Part shown: piece by piece, positions 44,820-55,658 of the stretch
How the letters are laid out: the number at the start of each line of letters is the position of its first letter
Position numbering within the stretch: the first letter of the stretch is position 1
DNA from: Agelas oroides
Lineage: Eukaryota > Porifera > Demospongiae > Agelasida > Agelasidae
Direction: 5' to 3'
Assembly (NCBI GenBank): GCA_949130485.1
Contig: OX422186.1
Coordinates: forward strand, 708,501-772,500
Length of the DNA: 64,000 nt
Program-made: the position numbers and the translations under genes
Notes under the pieces: model-generated
The model's input: the letters and a program-made list of their open reading frames with translations, nothing else
Told to the model about the DNA's origin: nothing
The model's database searches: none

Positions 44820-47800
44820 ATGGGACCAGAATCACTACTGGACACCATTTTGTTGCACGCAGGTCACCTGTGTACTGTCCTCAACCAAACGACCAACGAG
44901 GTTTTCGAGTCTCCCCTTCCACACGACTGTCCGACACTCGTACACTTCTACCTACCCAGACTCGCCCTTGGGGCTGCCCTTGCGGCTGTGTTCCTACTCT
45001 ATCTACTGTACTACCGCCTTGCGATAGTTGCGAGGCCGAGTGTCGTGTGCTCTGACCCGGACAGACTGGCTGTTCTGAGGAGACACTGTCCGGTGTTTTT
45101 TGAGGAGTTTTGGCCCACCGTGTGGGCGGCACAGGCGCACTTGCAGAGTATAATTCGCGTGGCTATTCAAACCTTCCCCAGATCTAAGCGAAGAAGGTAT
45201 GAAATTCATTGTTTTTTTTTTGTAGTGAAGTTAAGTGACTAAATTACAGACGGAACAGTACAAGGAAGAACTATTCTAGCTTAACTGAATCTCAAATGAA
45301 ACATAATTTTGCCATGACCGCACTTTACCCCAGAGACAGAATAATTTATGCTCGTGCTGGAAGTCTGGGTGGGGCTAAAATTTTCATTGCTCAGACAAGC
45401 AGTAGTCACTTATATGTCACCTGTTGAAGTGTTTGCGACCGCAATCAAAATGTTTGATCAGCTAAAAGTGTGCTTGATCACTTGATCGTTGCCTTCTGAG
45501 GCTCTTGATCGCTTGATTTTCAGCCGTGCATTCCTGATCCGTTGATTTTAGCAGCTCAGAGGCCACCTTGATCCCTTGATCAGCCCCCAAAAAGGGCTTT
45601 GATTGCTTGATTCAATTTTCATCCCGGTCACAATGCTTCTACACGGGACATGTAAGTGACTACCCCTTGTCAGAGGCTTTTCACTCGAGCTATTGTCAAT
45701 TGCTTTAATACTGCAAGCAGCAAAAGCTGGGGTGGAGTCCTGCTGCCTGAGGCAAAATGCTACCATGTTTTAGTGCTGCTGAGACAAACATTTAATAGCA
45801 TTGTAGTGTGTGAGAATCCCTCTTTGTGGCTTAAAGCTAAGTAGCTAGAGGCACTTTTACACTTCTTAGACTCACTATATATACATCAATTATTTTGGGG
45901 TGTGTAAAAATATTCTGTTATGCAGGGAAGTATTGTGGCTCTCAGACGGTGGGCATCTCTGTCTGGACTGGTACAATGAAGGAGGTGGGGAGCAACCAAC
46001 AGTCCTCATGCTGCCAGGCATTACAGGTGCCCAGGAAGGAGCTGTATATATATATAGTGAAGTTACTTGGTAGTTTCAAGCTATCTTCAGTCAAAAGAAA
46101 TATTGAAGTTATGAGGCTAAATAGAGGAAAGTAAAAAGAAGGTATGCAGTCAGCTGAGAATAGAACTAAGAGCTCCTGGCTTTAGCTTCCAGTGCTCTAT
46201 CACTGAGCCATGACTGCTGGACAACCACCATCCCTCACAATCCTCTATATGTACTATTTTTTTTACAACTTCAAACATTTAATTTTACAACTGTGTCAAA
46301 GTATATTCAGTCTAAATCTGACATAAAATTATATTCTTATGCAGGTAGTAGTGATGAAAATTATATTCGTCACTGGATACAAGACATGACGAAGTTGGGT
46401 TACAGGTAAAGATAACAACTGAGTACATCTGAGACAAGATGGCTCCCTTCCCACTAGCCACACAACATGTATTTGCACTCAAATTTGACTCAACTGGTAT
46501 ACAGTAATGTCACGTTAAAAACTTCTAAGTAGTGCATGTGGCTCCCATCACAGCAATGTTGATGATTTCTATTATCCATAGTGTTTATCAGTGTTTTGTC
46601 AAATGTCTTGTAGCTCTTCCTCCAGTACGTCAATTGTCAATTTTAACTGCTCAGCTTAAGTTATTATAGTATTGGAGACATGAATAGCAAAATGGTATAA
46701 CATAACCCACAAGTGACACAAACTGGTAGGAAACTAGTTTAAATAAAAACCATGACAATTACAGAGACAGAATGGTGGGAGAATGAGCCAAAGGACAGCT
46801 GATTGTATTCTAAGAAGTTTACGACAGGAACGTGATGTTCTACTATTGTAGGTCAGTCATCTTCAACTATAGAGGAAGTGGCAACACCAGATTGTCAGTA
46901 AGTCATCTGCTTTTACTACCTTAGAAAGTTGATAGCCACATATTCTTATAAGCTTTTTCTTAACCTCGTACCCAAGCCATGTGGGAGAAGGAAGAGCACT
47001 TTCCTTCTCCCACATGGCTTGGGTATAATACGTAGCTTTATCCTGAACATGATTATAAATGATATATATTGGTACACAATTCTTTTGGTACATAGTACTA
47101 TACATACTATGAGTGGGAGAAATTGGTCTAACTCAATAGACAAAGTACATAGTTGCGCTTCTCAATACACTCCAAGATGAAATTTTGTGGTGAGGGTTTT
47201 ACCTAATTGCATTCCAAGATGAAATTTGTGGGGAGAATTGCATACTAACTCTTCTCTAAACAGAAGCCAATGCTTGGTCACTAACTGAAATTTGGAGCTT
47301 TGCCAGAAGTTGTGCCTTGCACTGGTGCCAGTATTATCGTGAAAAAAAGAAAGTGCCTGCTCCAAAATGTTATCAACCATCTATGTTTATCTGTCTCAGA
47401 CTCCCAAAATGTACTGTGGTGCAGATATTGGTGATTTGACAGACGTTCTACGACGCATCAACACCATGCTGCCACACTCACCACTGCTGGCAGTGGGTGC
47501 ATCAATGGGAAGGTATGTAGGACAATAACCATGCACATGCTAGCTATATATTTGATATAGCAACAACGCATGATGACGTCCTTTTTACCGCAATAAAACA
47601 ATATTTGCTCATTGACATAGTACTGCAGGCAAAGGAATGGCTTTCCTCAGTTTATAATACTCACAACTGTTGATGTATGTGACCTACAGAAGAACTGCAA
47701 TGTGTATTCTTCAGCCCATACCCTGGTATCCTTGTGTGCAGTTCAGCCGTTCTTATATATTATGTGCACTAAACTTAGGGAGATGCTTCATCAGGAGTAA

Positions 47801-50800
47801 GCAGCATTTACATCCTAAGTGTACATCTTTGTTGAAGATTTCTATTCTGATCGTACAAGTCAGCCATCTTACTGACAGCTTTGCCAGTGGAGTTCATACC
47901 TTTTTTCTGCTGTGCTCACACAAACTACCCACATGTAGCTGGTGTTTCTCAATTTACAGACCAAACATTTTGACCATAATACAGTGGCTCTTATCTGTGG
48001 AATAGAGGCAGTACACAAGAAGCTTTTGGCCTCTAACTTGAGAAGCTGTGTGTTTTGTGTGAGTGTGAATAAAAGTAATAGTGTTGTTACATAGCCTCTT
48101 TCCCAGGCCTGCCAGGGTATTCACCGCTCTTCCACTTCCGTGTATTATACTGAATGCAAACCGAAGAACAAAAACGGGGGAGCCCTGGGAACGAGGCTAG
48201 TTGTTACATGCATTGCAACAAATTGTATTTTCCAAATGCTGAGATAAACCTAGTCTCGCAAGCCAGCCGCATTTTTCTTTATGGGGGGAGCGAATACGGC
48301 TGGCCCGTGAGACTAAGATAAACCCTAGCATGTGCACTCACAGCTCTGTTATCTTTCCATGGTATACCTGTAAGAGCGCATAAGAATGGGCGGCTAGAGT
48401 AAGAGCGTGTAACTACGTAAAATTCGAAACCGGGCGGAATTTACCGCCAGTACTAAAAATAGTAACACGTCCTATGCACGCTGCATTGACATAAGCCATT
48501 ATGAATTGTTGCTAAGCACGCACGTGACCGGGTGTTCTATTTTTAGATAATTTTGACCGGACTACAAGCTTCTATTGGAGTTACACACTCTTACTCTAGC
48601 CGCCCATTCTTATGCGCTCTTGTGCTACAGCATATTGTTGCTCAAGTATTTGTCTGAGTGCAAGAGGCATGGAAGGGACTGTCACATCAGAGCAGTGCTG
48701 CTGATCTCAGTCATCTGGGATGTGAAGGCCACCGATAACATTATCCACCAGCCTCTCAACAAGTACACTCTCAACAGGCACCTGTCCAACAATTTCAAGG
48801 GAATATTGAAGGAGTAAGTCACTGTACAATAAAATGCATGATCTGATCTAGTTGCAAGAAATTCAATTCTGAGAGTTTGTGTCTAACTTAGTGCAAGCCA
48901 GTACTAATTAATTTTTGGCTTAGTGCAATACCAGGAATGAAGCGGCTCAGTGTACAAACACTGTATAGCGGGGTTTTTTTGCAGGGCAAAATTTATGTAG
49001 AATCACGATCAGTTGTATTCCCGAAAATTTTCACGGGTTGCATTTTTGCAAGCGCGAATTTAATCTGTTTCTGTTGGTGATTTATCTGTACGCATATTTT
49101 TCGCAGGCTAAATTTTCACAGATCCTACTTGGTCGTGAAAAGCGTAAACATTACTCTCCCACTAAAAATATCCGGTATACGGTATCCAATAATCTCAAGG
49201 GAACATTAGTAGCATAGTAGCTAGTGGATATCCGTAACCTGAGTGGACTCACCTGTAGCTCCCGGGCCTTTCTGTTGTCCATGCTACAAAAACTGATCTG
49301 GTGAACAAAGTCGAATTTCTTGGGCTTATTTCCCAAAAGTGGTAAGGACCAATTAGATTGCGAGATCAGTAATTATTACGTATAACCTTCCTTACAACAG
49401 TAAAAAAATTATCTCTACTCGAGTATCTGTACCTTTTTGGAGCAGGTTTGGCATAAAAATGTTTCAATGTTGCTAGGTGACACTGTCGCAAAAGTCTGCG
49501 CTAGCCCAAGAAATTCGACTTGGTTCACCTGACCGTTTCTCCTCATGAGAAGGTGGGGTCTGGAGACGAGACTAGGGACAGACCTGGGAACACAACTAGC
49601 TCATCAAATTGTATGTAATACGCTATGGCTGGGTTGCTATGGAGTTCCTTTGCAGTAAACTTAGAGACAAGATTTTAGAGAGGAAACAATAGCTCTGTCA
49701 TATGTAAAGTTTGGCTCCTTTCATCTGTTAGGAACAAAGCTGTTTTTGAAGACTACAGAAGAAGAGGAGAGTTGTGCTTTGACTATGACAAAGCTTTGAA
49801 GGTTTGGAGTAGATAATTTGTTTCTGATACAGCAATGTGTTTAGTTATAAACGTTTTTAATGGTGGTTATCATATTGATATCATTGTAGGTATAGGGAAT
49901 GTTATTGCAATATGGTATCATCAAAAACAACTTGTTCCCAAACAAAATTTGAAGCACTTACTGTTTTAAGTTATTTTACCATGACGATAGCTCTATACAC
50001 TTGCTGGCATGCCAAATATAATCATGCAATGGCGTGTGTGGCCAAACACGTAAGCCATGAATACAGTGGAACCCTCTTAAAGGACACCCATGAATTAAGG
50101 ACACCTCGCTCATCAGGACATTTGTCCAACTTTGTACTAATCAGTATTAATATAGGGATATTTCACAGTCCTGAGGGTATCTGTAATAGATCAAGGTACC
50201 ACTGTATGCAGGGTACTTTCATAGTTAATACACTTTTGCACAAATTATTGTAATTTTTTGTGCTTTTGCACAACATTGTGCTGCAATACAAAAACCAGCC
50301 AGCTGCCATTTTCCTTCTGCAGTGTCGAAACCTTCGTGACCTCAACACTGTGGTGACTCTACCCATGTTCGGATATAAGGACTTCAACGAAATTTACCTG
50401 GACTCTTCTCCGCACTTCAGAGTGGAAGATATTTCCATTCCTGTGGTGGCAATGAATGCAGCCGACGACCCTTTCTGTCCTGAATTTGGTATGCATTTTG
50501 TTGTGCTAATTTAGTGTTCTTTCTTCTTGTTATTTTTGGAGATTTGCCAAACTGAAATTCTTGGAGCCAAGCTATAACTTTACTGAACAGAAATACTACA
50601 CTTACATAGTCTATGTATATAAAATTTAGAAAGAGTGTTAGATTTTCCAGAAACAAAAGCTGGGAACTGTTCACTTTGTTTCCGGACCCTGCTTTCTTTC
50701 TTCAGTTTACAACAAATGCACAAAAGTAGAAGAACATAAGTACTACCATCAAAAATTATAATAACAGGAGAAGCCTGGGTATAGGAACTATTTCTGAAAA

Positions 50801-51128
50801 AGAAAATCTAAAAAGCATAAAATCTTTAAATTACACTGCACAATAGCCTTGTACCTATAGGCCTTCAAGGACTAAACACAAAGCGTTCCATATTGTGCGA
50901 ACCATATGGTCCATTTTTGATGACAATAACTCCAGTGTATCTTCTCTCCCAGCAATCCCCAAGGAGGCAGCCATGTCTAATCCCAACCTTATCCTGGTCA
51001 CTACAAGAAAGGGCGGCCATATTGGCTTCATAGAGGGACTGCTCCCTGTGGGGAAAACACTCATGGACAGGGTACTGGTGCAGTTGGCAACTGCTCTCTT
51101 CGAACATAAAGACTTCCTGCCAGGATGA
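44820..51128 (+). CDS. ABHD3: Alpha/beta-hydrolase domain protein, ABHD1/ABHD3 type
   Basis: Nine coding exons: 44,820-45,196; 45,926-46,026; 46,345-46,405; 46,852-46,897; 47,400-47,512; 48,631-48,813; 49,732-49,801; 50,323-50,488; 50,953-51,128. All introns are GT-AG and phases close to 430 residues (human ABHD3 about 409). An N-terminal signal anchor (GAALAAVFLLYLLYY) precedes a CPVFFEEFWPTVW segment typical of the family, then LMLPGITG (oxyanion region), FNYRGSGN, the nucleophile elbow GASMGS split by intron 5, the acid Asp in NAADDPFCPEF and the catalytic His in GGHIGFIEG. Family members are membrane-anchored serine hydrolases; ABHD3 cleaves phospholipids with unusual acyl chains. ABHD1 is the alternative name, as sponge genes precede that vertebrate split. 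Introns carry several small mobile elements. Confidence 0.92.
45466..45620. repeat. Degenerate array of TTGATCNCTTGAT units
   Basis: In ABHD intron 1. Variants CTTGATCACTTGATCG, CTTGATCGCTTGATTT, CTGATCCGTTGATTTT, CTTGATCCCTTGATCAG and TTTGATTGCTTGATTC follow each other at about 27-35 bp. Spacing is irregular, so this is an old minisatellite or a clustered site array. Confidence 0.55.
46146..46217 (-). other. tRNA-like sequence (SINE head or tRNA pseudogene)
   Basis: On the minus strand, 72 nt with perfectly complementary ends (GCAGTCA ... TGACTGC), an A-box-like TGGCTCAGTGATAGAGC and a B-box-like AGTTCTATTCT. D-arm and anticodon-arm pairings are partly present, but the anticodon loop and the junction of T stem with acceptor do not fit a standard tRNA. 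Lies in ABHD intron 2. Confidence 0.6.
46969..47025. repeat. Perfect 25-bp inverted repeat with 7-nt loop
   Basis: In ABHD intron 4. The arm 46,969-46,993 (TACCCAAGCCATGTGGGAGA...) is exactly complementary to 47,001-47,025, with loop GAGCACT. No mismatch. It could be a miRNA-like hairpin, a tiny MITE or a recent inverted duplication. Confidence 0.9.
48092..48199. mobile_element. 108-bp MITE, TAGCCTC ends, 9-bp TSD
   Basis: In ABHD intron 5. Ends TAGCCTCTTTCCCAGG and CCTGGGAACGAGGCTA are inverted repeats with one mismatch. Perfect target duplication GTTGTTACA at 48,083-48,091 and 48,200-48,208. Related decayed ends (CCTGGGAACAAGG and similar) occur near 49,585, 52,863 and 54,818. Confidence 0.85.
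48251..48315. mobile_element. 65-bp MITE, TAGTCTC ends, 9-bp TSD
   Basis: In ABHD intron 5, 43 bp after the previous element's TSD. TAGTCTCGCAAGCCAGCCGC and its imperfect reverse complement make nearly the whole element a hairpin. Perfect 9-bp duplication AGATAAACC at 48,242-48,250 and 48,316-48,324. Confidence 0.85.
48372..48621. mobile_element. 250-bp MITE with 43-bp TIRs next to ABHD exon 6
   Basis: Arms 48,372-48,414 and 48,579-48,621 are inverted repeats with one mismatch, starting AAGAGCGCATAAGAATGGGC. No clear target duplication. Its right end lies 9 bp before the first base of exon 6, so the last bases of the intron (TTATGCGCTCTTGTGCTACAG) are mostly element sequence. Confidence 0.88.
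49290..49537. repeat. Imperfect inverted repeat, about 33-bp arms
   Basis: In ABHD intron 6. TGGTGAACAAAGTCGAATTT and following (49,290-49,325) is complementary, with a few mismatches, to 49,502-49,537. Possibly the remains of another inverted-repeat element. Confidence 0.6.
50064..50204. mobile_element. 141-bp MITE with CAGTGG ends and TA target sites
   Basis: In ABHD intron 7. Begins CAGTGGAACC and ends GGTACCACTG, flanked by TA on both sides. The CAGTGGAACC terminus and TA duplication are typical of pogo/Tigger-type non-autonomous elements. The body has short degenerate AAGGACACC repeats. Confidence 0.75.
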
Positions 51129-52124
51129 CTGTCTACAGGGCGTCCATACATTGTCTACTTCTTCTTGTTGTCTGTAAATGATGGACAAGTTGAATACTGG
51201 TGCAGATCCAACTGCTTTAATTTTTTTTTTTCCAAACATAAAGTCACCTTGCTAAAATGATACATACAGTGATTGAGTCTATACAGTGTCATCAATGTTT
51301 TTATGTTTTATGTAAATTGTTATTTTGACAGTCAAGTACTACACTGCACAGTTTACAACTGTGTGCTTATAAATTTTTGTTCTGCAAACATGATTGAAAA
51401 CTTGAAGATATGCTTTTATATTTGCTGAAGATTACCACTTATTTGTTTACTTAGCAACTGAACACATGCAGCCATGTCTCTGTGCCTGGGAAAAGGGGAA
51501 AGTCTGCATGTTGAGTAGTTTGCTGTATACATCTCAATGTATTGCCATTCTCAACTCACTACATATATAGGGCGCCCACTGCTGCAATAAATTACAGGAA
51601 GGTATTTTTTTCTCACTCATATAATGTAGCACAAAACACTTGGAATAAGACAATAAGTCAGCTATTTGATAGTGTTTACACATCAAAATAATAGCAATAC
51701 CTCATCTGTGTACAACTTGAAATATAGCCATTCATGACAACACATACGTACAGTAATAAAGTGAATAAAAATATAATAGCACATACAATATTACGGAAAC
51801 TGAAAATTCAATATTGAAACACGTTTTCATTTCAGCAGATTTTGCAGTTCAAAGTTGCTTGTGAGAACAAGAGAACCAAAATAAATAAAGTACACAAAAC
51901 ACATTGCTATACTATAGAACAGCTTTTATATAAAGTTGTATGTAAACAATATTGAAGTTACTGTAAACACTTGCACATGTACAGATGTGTTTACAGTAAT
52001 AACAACAAGGGACCAATCAAGAGAACCAAAATATGAAACACAATAAAGTACACAAATGAATACTAAATAGATTGTCACTCTCATGATACCCGGTAACAAC
52101 AAATCATGTTGTATGTTTCTTGGT
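51129..52124. other. Convergent intergenic region, ABHD and PhyH-domain genes
   Basis: About 1 kb of AT-rich DNA between two 3' ends. Candidate polyadenylation hexamers AATAAA for the plus-strand gene are seen at about 51,585 and further on. No ORF, repeat array or RNA gene that I can support. Confidence 0.6.
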
Positions 52125-54991
52125 TCAAGGTTTCTTATGCGAGTGCCATGAGCTACCAGCGGTCTTGAGTGACTCTGTGTGCTTGTTGTGGTGAACAATC
52201 TTCCACCTCCTCATCCACGGACCATGGATCGTGGTGTCAAACTGATCTTCACTCAGCTGTCCCATTTCCTCTGCCTGTAATATCTGGCGGTCAAGTGTCG
52301 CAAAGTTTTCCCAGTCAATTTGGTAGTTTGGATCATCTGCCTTTTGCATGACGACACATTCCTTTAGACCATGAAACCCGTTTGGCTTGTTTGGATTCTG
52401 CCAGCGAAGATCAAGGCTCCAGCGTATCTTGTTGGAGTAGTTTTCAAGGCTACGGTGAGGAATGGCATTGTTTAGAAAGAGAATGCCACCAAAGGGTACC
52501 TCACAGGTAGCAATGTCACGATCAAGGTTTACTCCAAGTGTGTTCTCCATCTCTTCCTCGTCCAGGTCCACGTACCACGTTCCCCCTGCACAGCAAGTGT
52601 GTGTTGCTGTGATGCCACACTTGTGGCCTCCTGACACCACCTGCACACAGGTTAAAGGTCAGAAACGTCTCATCAGCACTTATCCCATATTTCTTGGGGT
52701 CCCTTGCATTCACACACAAATTAAAAATCTGCAGATTCTCTGAAAACTTTTTGTCAACATTTCAAGCAATCAGTCCAGCAACAAAACGTCTTTCCGTTTA
52801 TGCAGGAGCCAACCGAGAAGCCACTGAAATCTACATTGCTTCATTGAAAAGCTAGGTTAGAGCCTGGGAACAAGGCCAGCCGTCTACTGAAGCCAATGAC
52901 CAGACAGACAACTCTTCACCCTCACTTCCTCACCTGCATGCAGCCATTCTCAATGTTAGCATCAATGAGTGGTATCCATGCTGTGGGTTGGAGGGTGTGG
53001 AGAGCGGAAGGGTCTAGGTAGGCGTTGTCCTGGTGCCAGGGTACTGTCGTCTGTTCATTGTGAGGGGTTTTAGTTCGAAGGTTCCACACAGGGTGGCCTG
53101 TGGGAGACATAACAGCTAGTCTTAAAATTAACAGGTATATACATAACTATACCACAGAATTAGACCAGTTTAGTATGTTAAATTGTAGCTGCTGCTTTAA
53201 CTCAAAAGTAGTGAAATGTCTTCCGGTTCAAGAAGCTTTATCCTACACACAAGTGATGATGTCATATCTACAAATCTCCCACACTGACTGTACTATGATA
53301 CTAGTTTCGTCCAGACCTCATTTGACACATATACATGTAGAAGCTTCTGTGCTGGTTGGTTTTGTGTCTTGATTATGGTGGTACTACAGGACACTAGCTA
53401 CCTGCACTGCACCTGCAATATCTGGACCAATGAACTGTTCCACAACATTCAGTAGCCTCTGATTGGCCCACAGCTGCCGGAAGCCAGGAGGGAGGTACCC
53501 CATCTTGTGCAGCAACACAGCCGTCCCCTTGAACTGTTTCTCAATCAGGGAGAGTCGCTTGTAGAATCCAGCATTCTCACATTTGTCTCTTATCTTGCCT
53601 GGCCAGGTGAGAAGCAAGAGGGGACAATAACAGCGGATTCAATATGTTAAACATTTGATAATGTTCAGTGAACTTCCACTTATGTAAATACTACTTTGAC
53701 AAGCTGATTTGACATCATTTAAGTAGCAGAACATTTCCCTCCCTCCCTCCTCCTTCTCCCTCTCACTCTTCCTCGCTTTCTCCCTCCTTCTCCCTTTGTC
53801 CCTCATCCTCACACTCTTCCTTTCTCCTTCCTTCTCCCTGCCTCACTCCCTCCCTCCATCTACCCATTCATCCATCTGTCCATCCATCCCACTCATCATC
53901 CCCCACTCCCTCCCTCCATCTACCAATTCATCCATCTGTCCATCCATCCCACTCATTATCCCCCACTCCTCTCCCTCCATCTACATGTACCTATCCAGCC
54001 ATTCGTCCATCCTCTTCCTCCCTCTCTCTCTTCCCTCCATCCCTCCCTCCTTTCCTCCCTCCCCCCCTCCTTCCCCTTACCAGCAAGGTAGAGTCTGTTA
54101 GCAAGGATATCAACACATTCCTCCACTGCCTCGACTGCTGGCTGCATTTCCTCCATTGTGAAGAAGGAAGGAACCAACACATACCCCTTTTCAAAGTATT
54201 GCTCAACCTGCGAAGAGAAGTAAAGGAGATATGGGAATAGGGAGAGGAGAAAGGGAAGAGTAGACAAAAAAGGAGAGACAGAGAAAGGAAAGGGGGGAGT
54301 AAAGATTGGTACACTCGGCACTTTTACTGATCATCCCAGGTAGTTGACCACTGATCATCCCAGGTAGTTGACCACTGATCATCCCGGGTAGTTGACCACT
54401 GATCATCCCGGGTAGTTGACCACTGATCATCCCGGGTAGTTGACCACTGATCATCCCGGGTAGTTGACCACTGATCATCCCGGGTAGTCGACCACTGATC
54501 ATCCCAGGTAGTCGACCACTGATCATCCCGGGTAGTTGACTACTGATCATCCCGGGTAGTTGACCACTGATCATCCCGGGTAGTTGACCACTGATCATCC
54601 CAGGTAGTTGACCACTGATCATCCCAGGTAGTTGACCACTGATCTACTCTCTTGCTCCACCTACCTGCCATTGTTCCAGCTGCCCTGGTTTCTTCTCTGT
54701 TGGTTGAGGTGGAGCAACTGTGTACACATTTGGGGCCGTATCTGCAGGGTAGGTAGGGAGACATATATCAACATTTGGGGAAGAGGGTACCATAAATTAT
54801 ATGGAGAGTAGGTAGGTAGCCTTGTTCCCAGTTGGGAGTGTCTGGGATGAGGCTATGTGCACTGCTGAACCCAACATACCTGAAATGGCAGTATGTTGTC
54901 CCCGCACCCACAAGGCTCTGTGCAGCTGCACGGATAACTTTAGTCGACTGAAGCGAGCCAGAACTCGAGGTCTTCTTAGCAGGAACGCCAT
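52125..54991 (-). CDS. Phytanoyl-CoA dioxygenase (PhyH) family protein
   Basis: Six coding exons on the minus strand: 54,880-54,991; 54,665-54,741; 54,081-54,207; 53,413-53,598; 52,934-53,097; 52,125-52,640. GT-AG introns close to 393 residues. The family is Fe(II)/2-oxoglutarate dioxygenases. Iron ligands are visible as H-x-D in VPWHQDNAYLDP and a distal His in IPHRSLENYS, followed by the 2-oxoglutarate-binding Arg candidate in IRWSLDLRW. The N-terminus starts VEQYFEKGYVLVPSFF after an Arg-rich, acid-poor leader (RRPRVLARFSRLKLSVQLHR), which looks like a mitochondrial transit peptide. In the exon 4/5 join, GAT ATT GCA G|GC CAC gives IAGHPVWNL as in relatives. Substrate unknown; it is not clearly PHYH or PHYHD1. 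Divergent from SF1 and tail to tail with the ABHD gene. Confidence 0.9.
53735..54075. repeat. Polypyrimidine tract rich in TCCC/CATC (plus strand)
   Basis: In PhyH-gene intron 3. CTCCCTCC and CCATCCATCCCACTCAT motifs, with a near-duplicate of about 60 bp (TCCCTCCATCTACC...TCATCCATCTGTCC) at 53,850 and 53,910. On the transcribed strand it is purine-rich. Confidence 0.85.
54326..54645. repeat. 24-bp minisatellite, about 13 copies
   Basis: Unit GATCATCCCGGGTAGTTGACC plus ACT, exact 24-bp spacing (GATC at 54,330, 54,354 and so on), with C/A and T/C variants. Contains TGATCA and CCCGGG palindromes. Lies in PhyH-gene intron 2. 24 is a multiple of 3, which creates a spurious repeat ORF. Confidence 0.95.
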
Positions 54992-55658
54992 ACCCAGTAT
55001 ACTCTAATTAACCGAAAGTCAGCTGACCTATGACGTCACAAAAATATTAAAGTCTATCTACGTGTGGTTGATTCTGAAGATTAATTTGTGGTCGTGTTCA
55101 ACTCAAGAAGCAGGCTTTAGTACGGTGAGACAAGCATGACAGTCCATAGGTTTCTAATACTGCTTAAGTTTGGCTTGGAGTTTGATGGCAGAACGCGTCA
55201 TGTTCGCCTGCGAGGACGCGTGTTCTAAATAATGCTCACCATCGATTAGTACTTCACCATAGAGAAAATGTGCTGCTTAACCTGAGAGTTTAATAACCAT
55301 CTTGTAGTAGCACTACCAGAACAAATAGATGCGATGAGTGGGTTACATGTATCATGATAGGGAAGGGTGTAGAAATCCTATGGATATATGGACCTACATG
55401 TAGTTGTTATATACAACGTGTACACCAGTGTGTGTGGCTTTGATACTAAAGGATACCCATATGTACATTGTACACGTGTGCTTCACTGTCAGTGCTGTGT
55501 ATAGTTACGGGAAAAATAGCCGATGTGTATAAGATGCATTTCATCCACTACGAGATACATGTATAGCATTGGGGTTCTTCTTCCGTAGTTCGAATACTGG
55601 AGGTGGCAAAGGCCTAGGAACAAGACTAGCTTCATTCTTTCATTGCAGTGGTATAACC
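54992..55658. other. Divergent promoter region, PhyH-domain gene and SF1
   Basis: Separates the PhyH-gene ATG (54,991) from the SF1 ATG (55,659). ATTGCAG ending at 55,648 is a 3' splice site 10 bp before the SF1 ATG, so SF1 has a non-coding first exon somewhere in this interval. A perfect TGACGTCA lies close to the PhyH gene. No TATA box is obvious. Confidence 0.6.
55031..55038. promoter_or_regulatory. CRE/ATF-type palindrome TGACGTCA
   Basis: Perfect 8-bp CREB/ATF site 40 bp upstream of the PhyH-gene ATG, in the region shared with SF1. Position in a divergent promoter makes function plausible; chance occurrence cannot be excluded. Confidence 0.5.

Noticed and set aside
46146..46217. Functional tRNA gene
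   Set aside because: The acceptor ends pair perfectly, but the anticodon loop and T-stem junction are irregular; a tRNA-derived repeat is more likely.
49151..49336. Small minus-strand ORF in ABHD intron 6
   Set aside because: Overlaps an imperfect inverted repeat and has no recognisable domain or splice signals.
54203..54622. ORF with an 8-residue repeat (MISGQLPG)
   Set aside because: Translation of the 24-bp minisatellite inside an intron; the unit length is a multiple of three.
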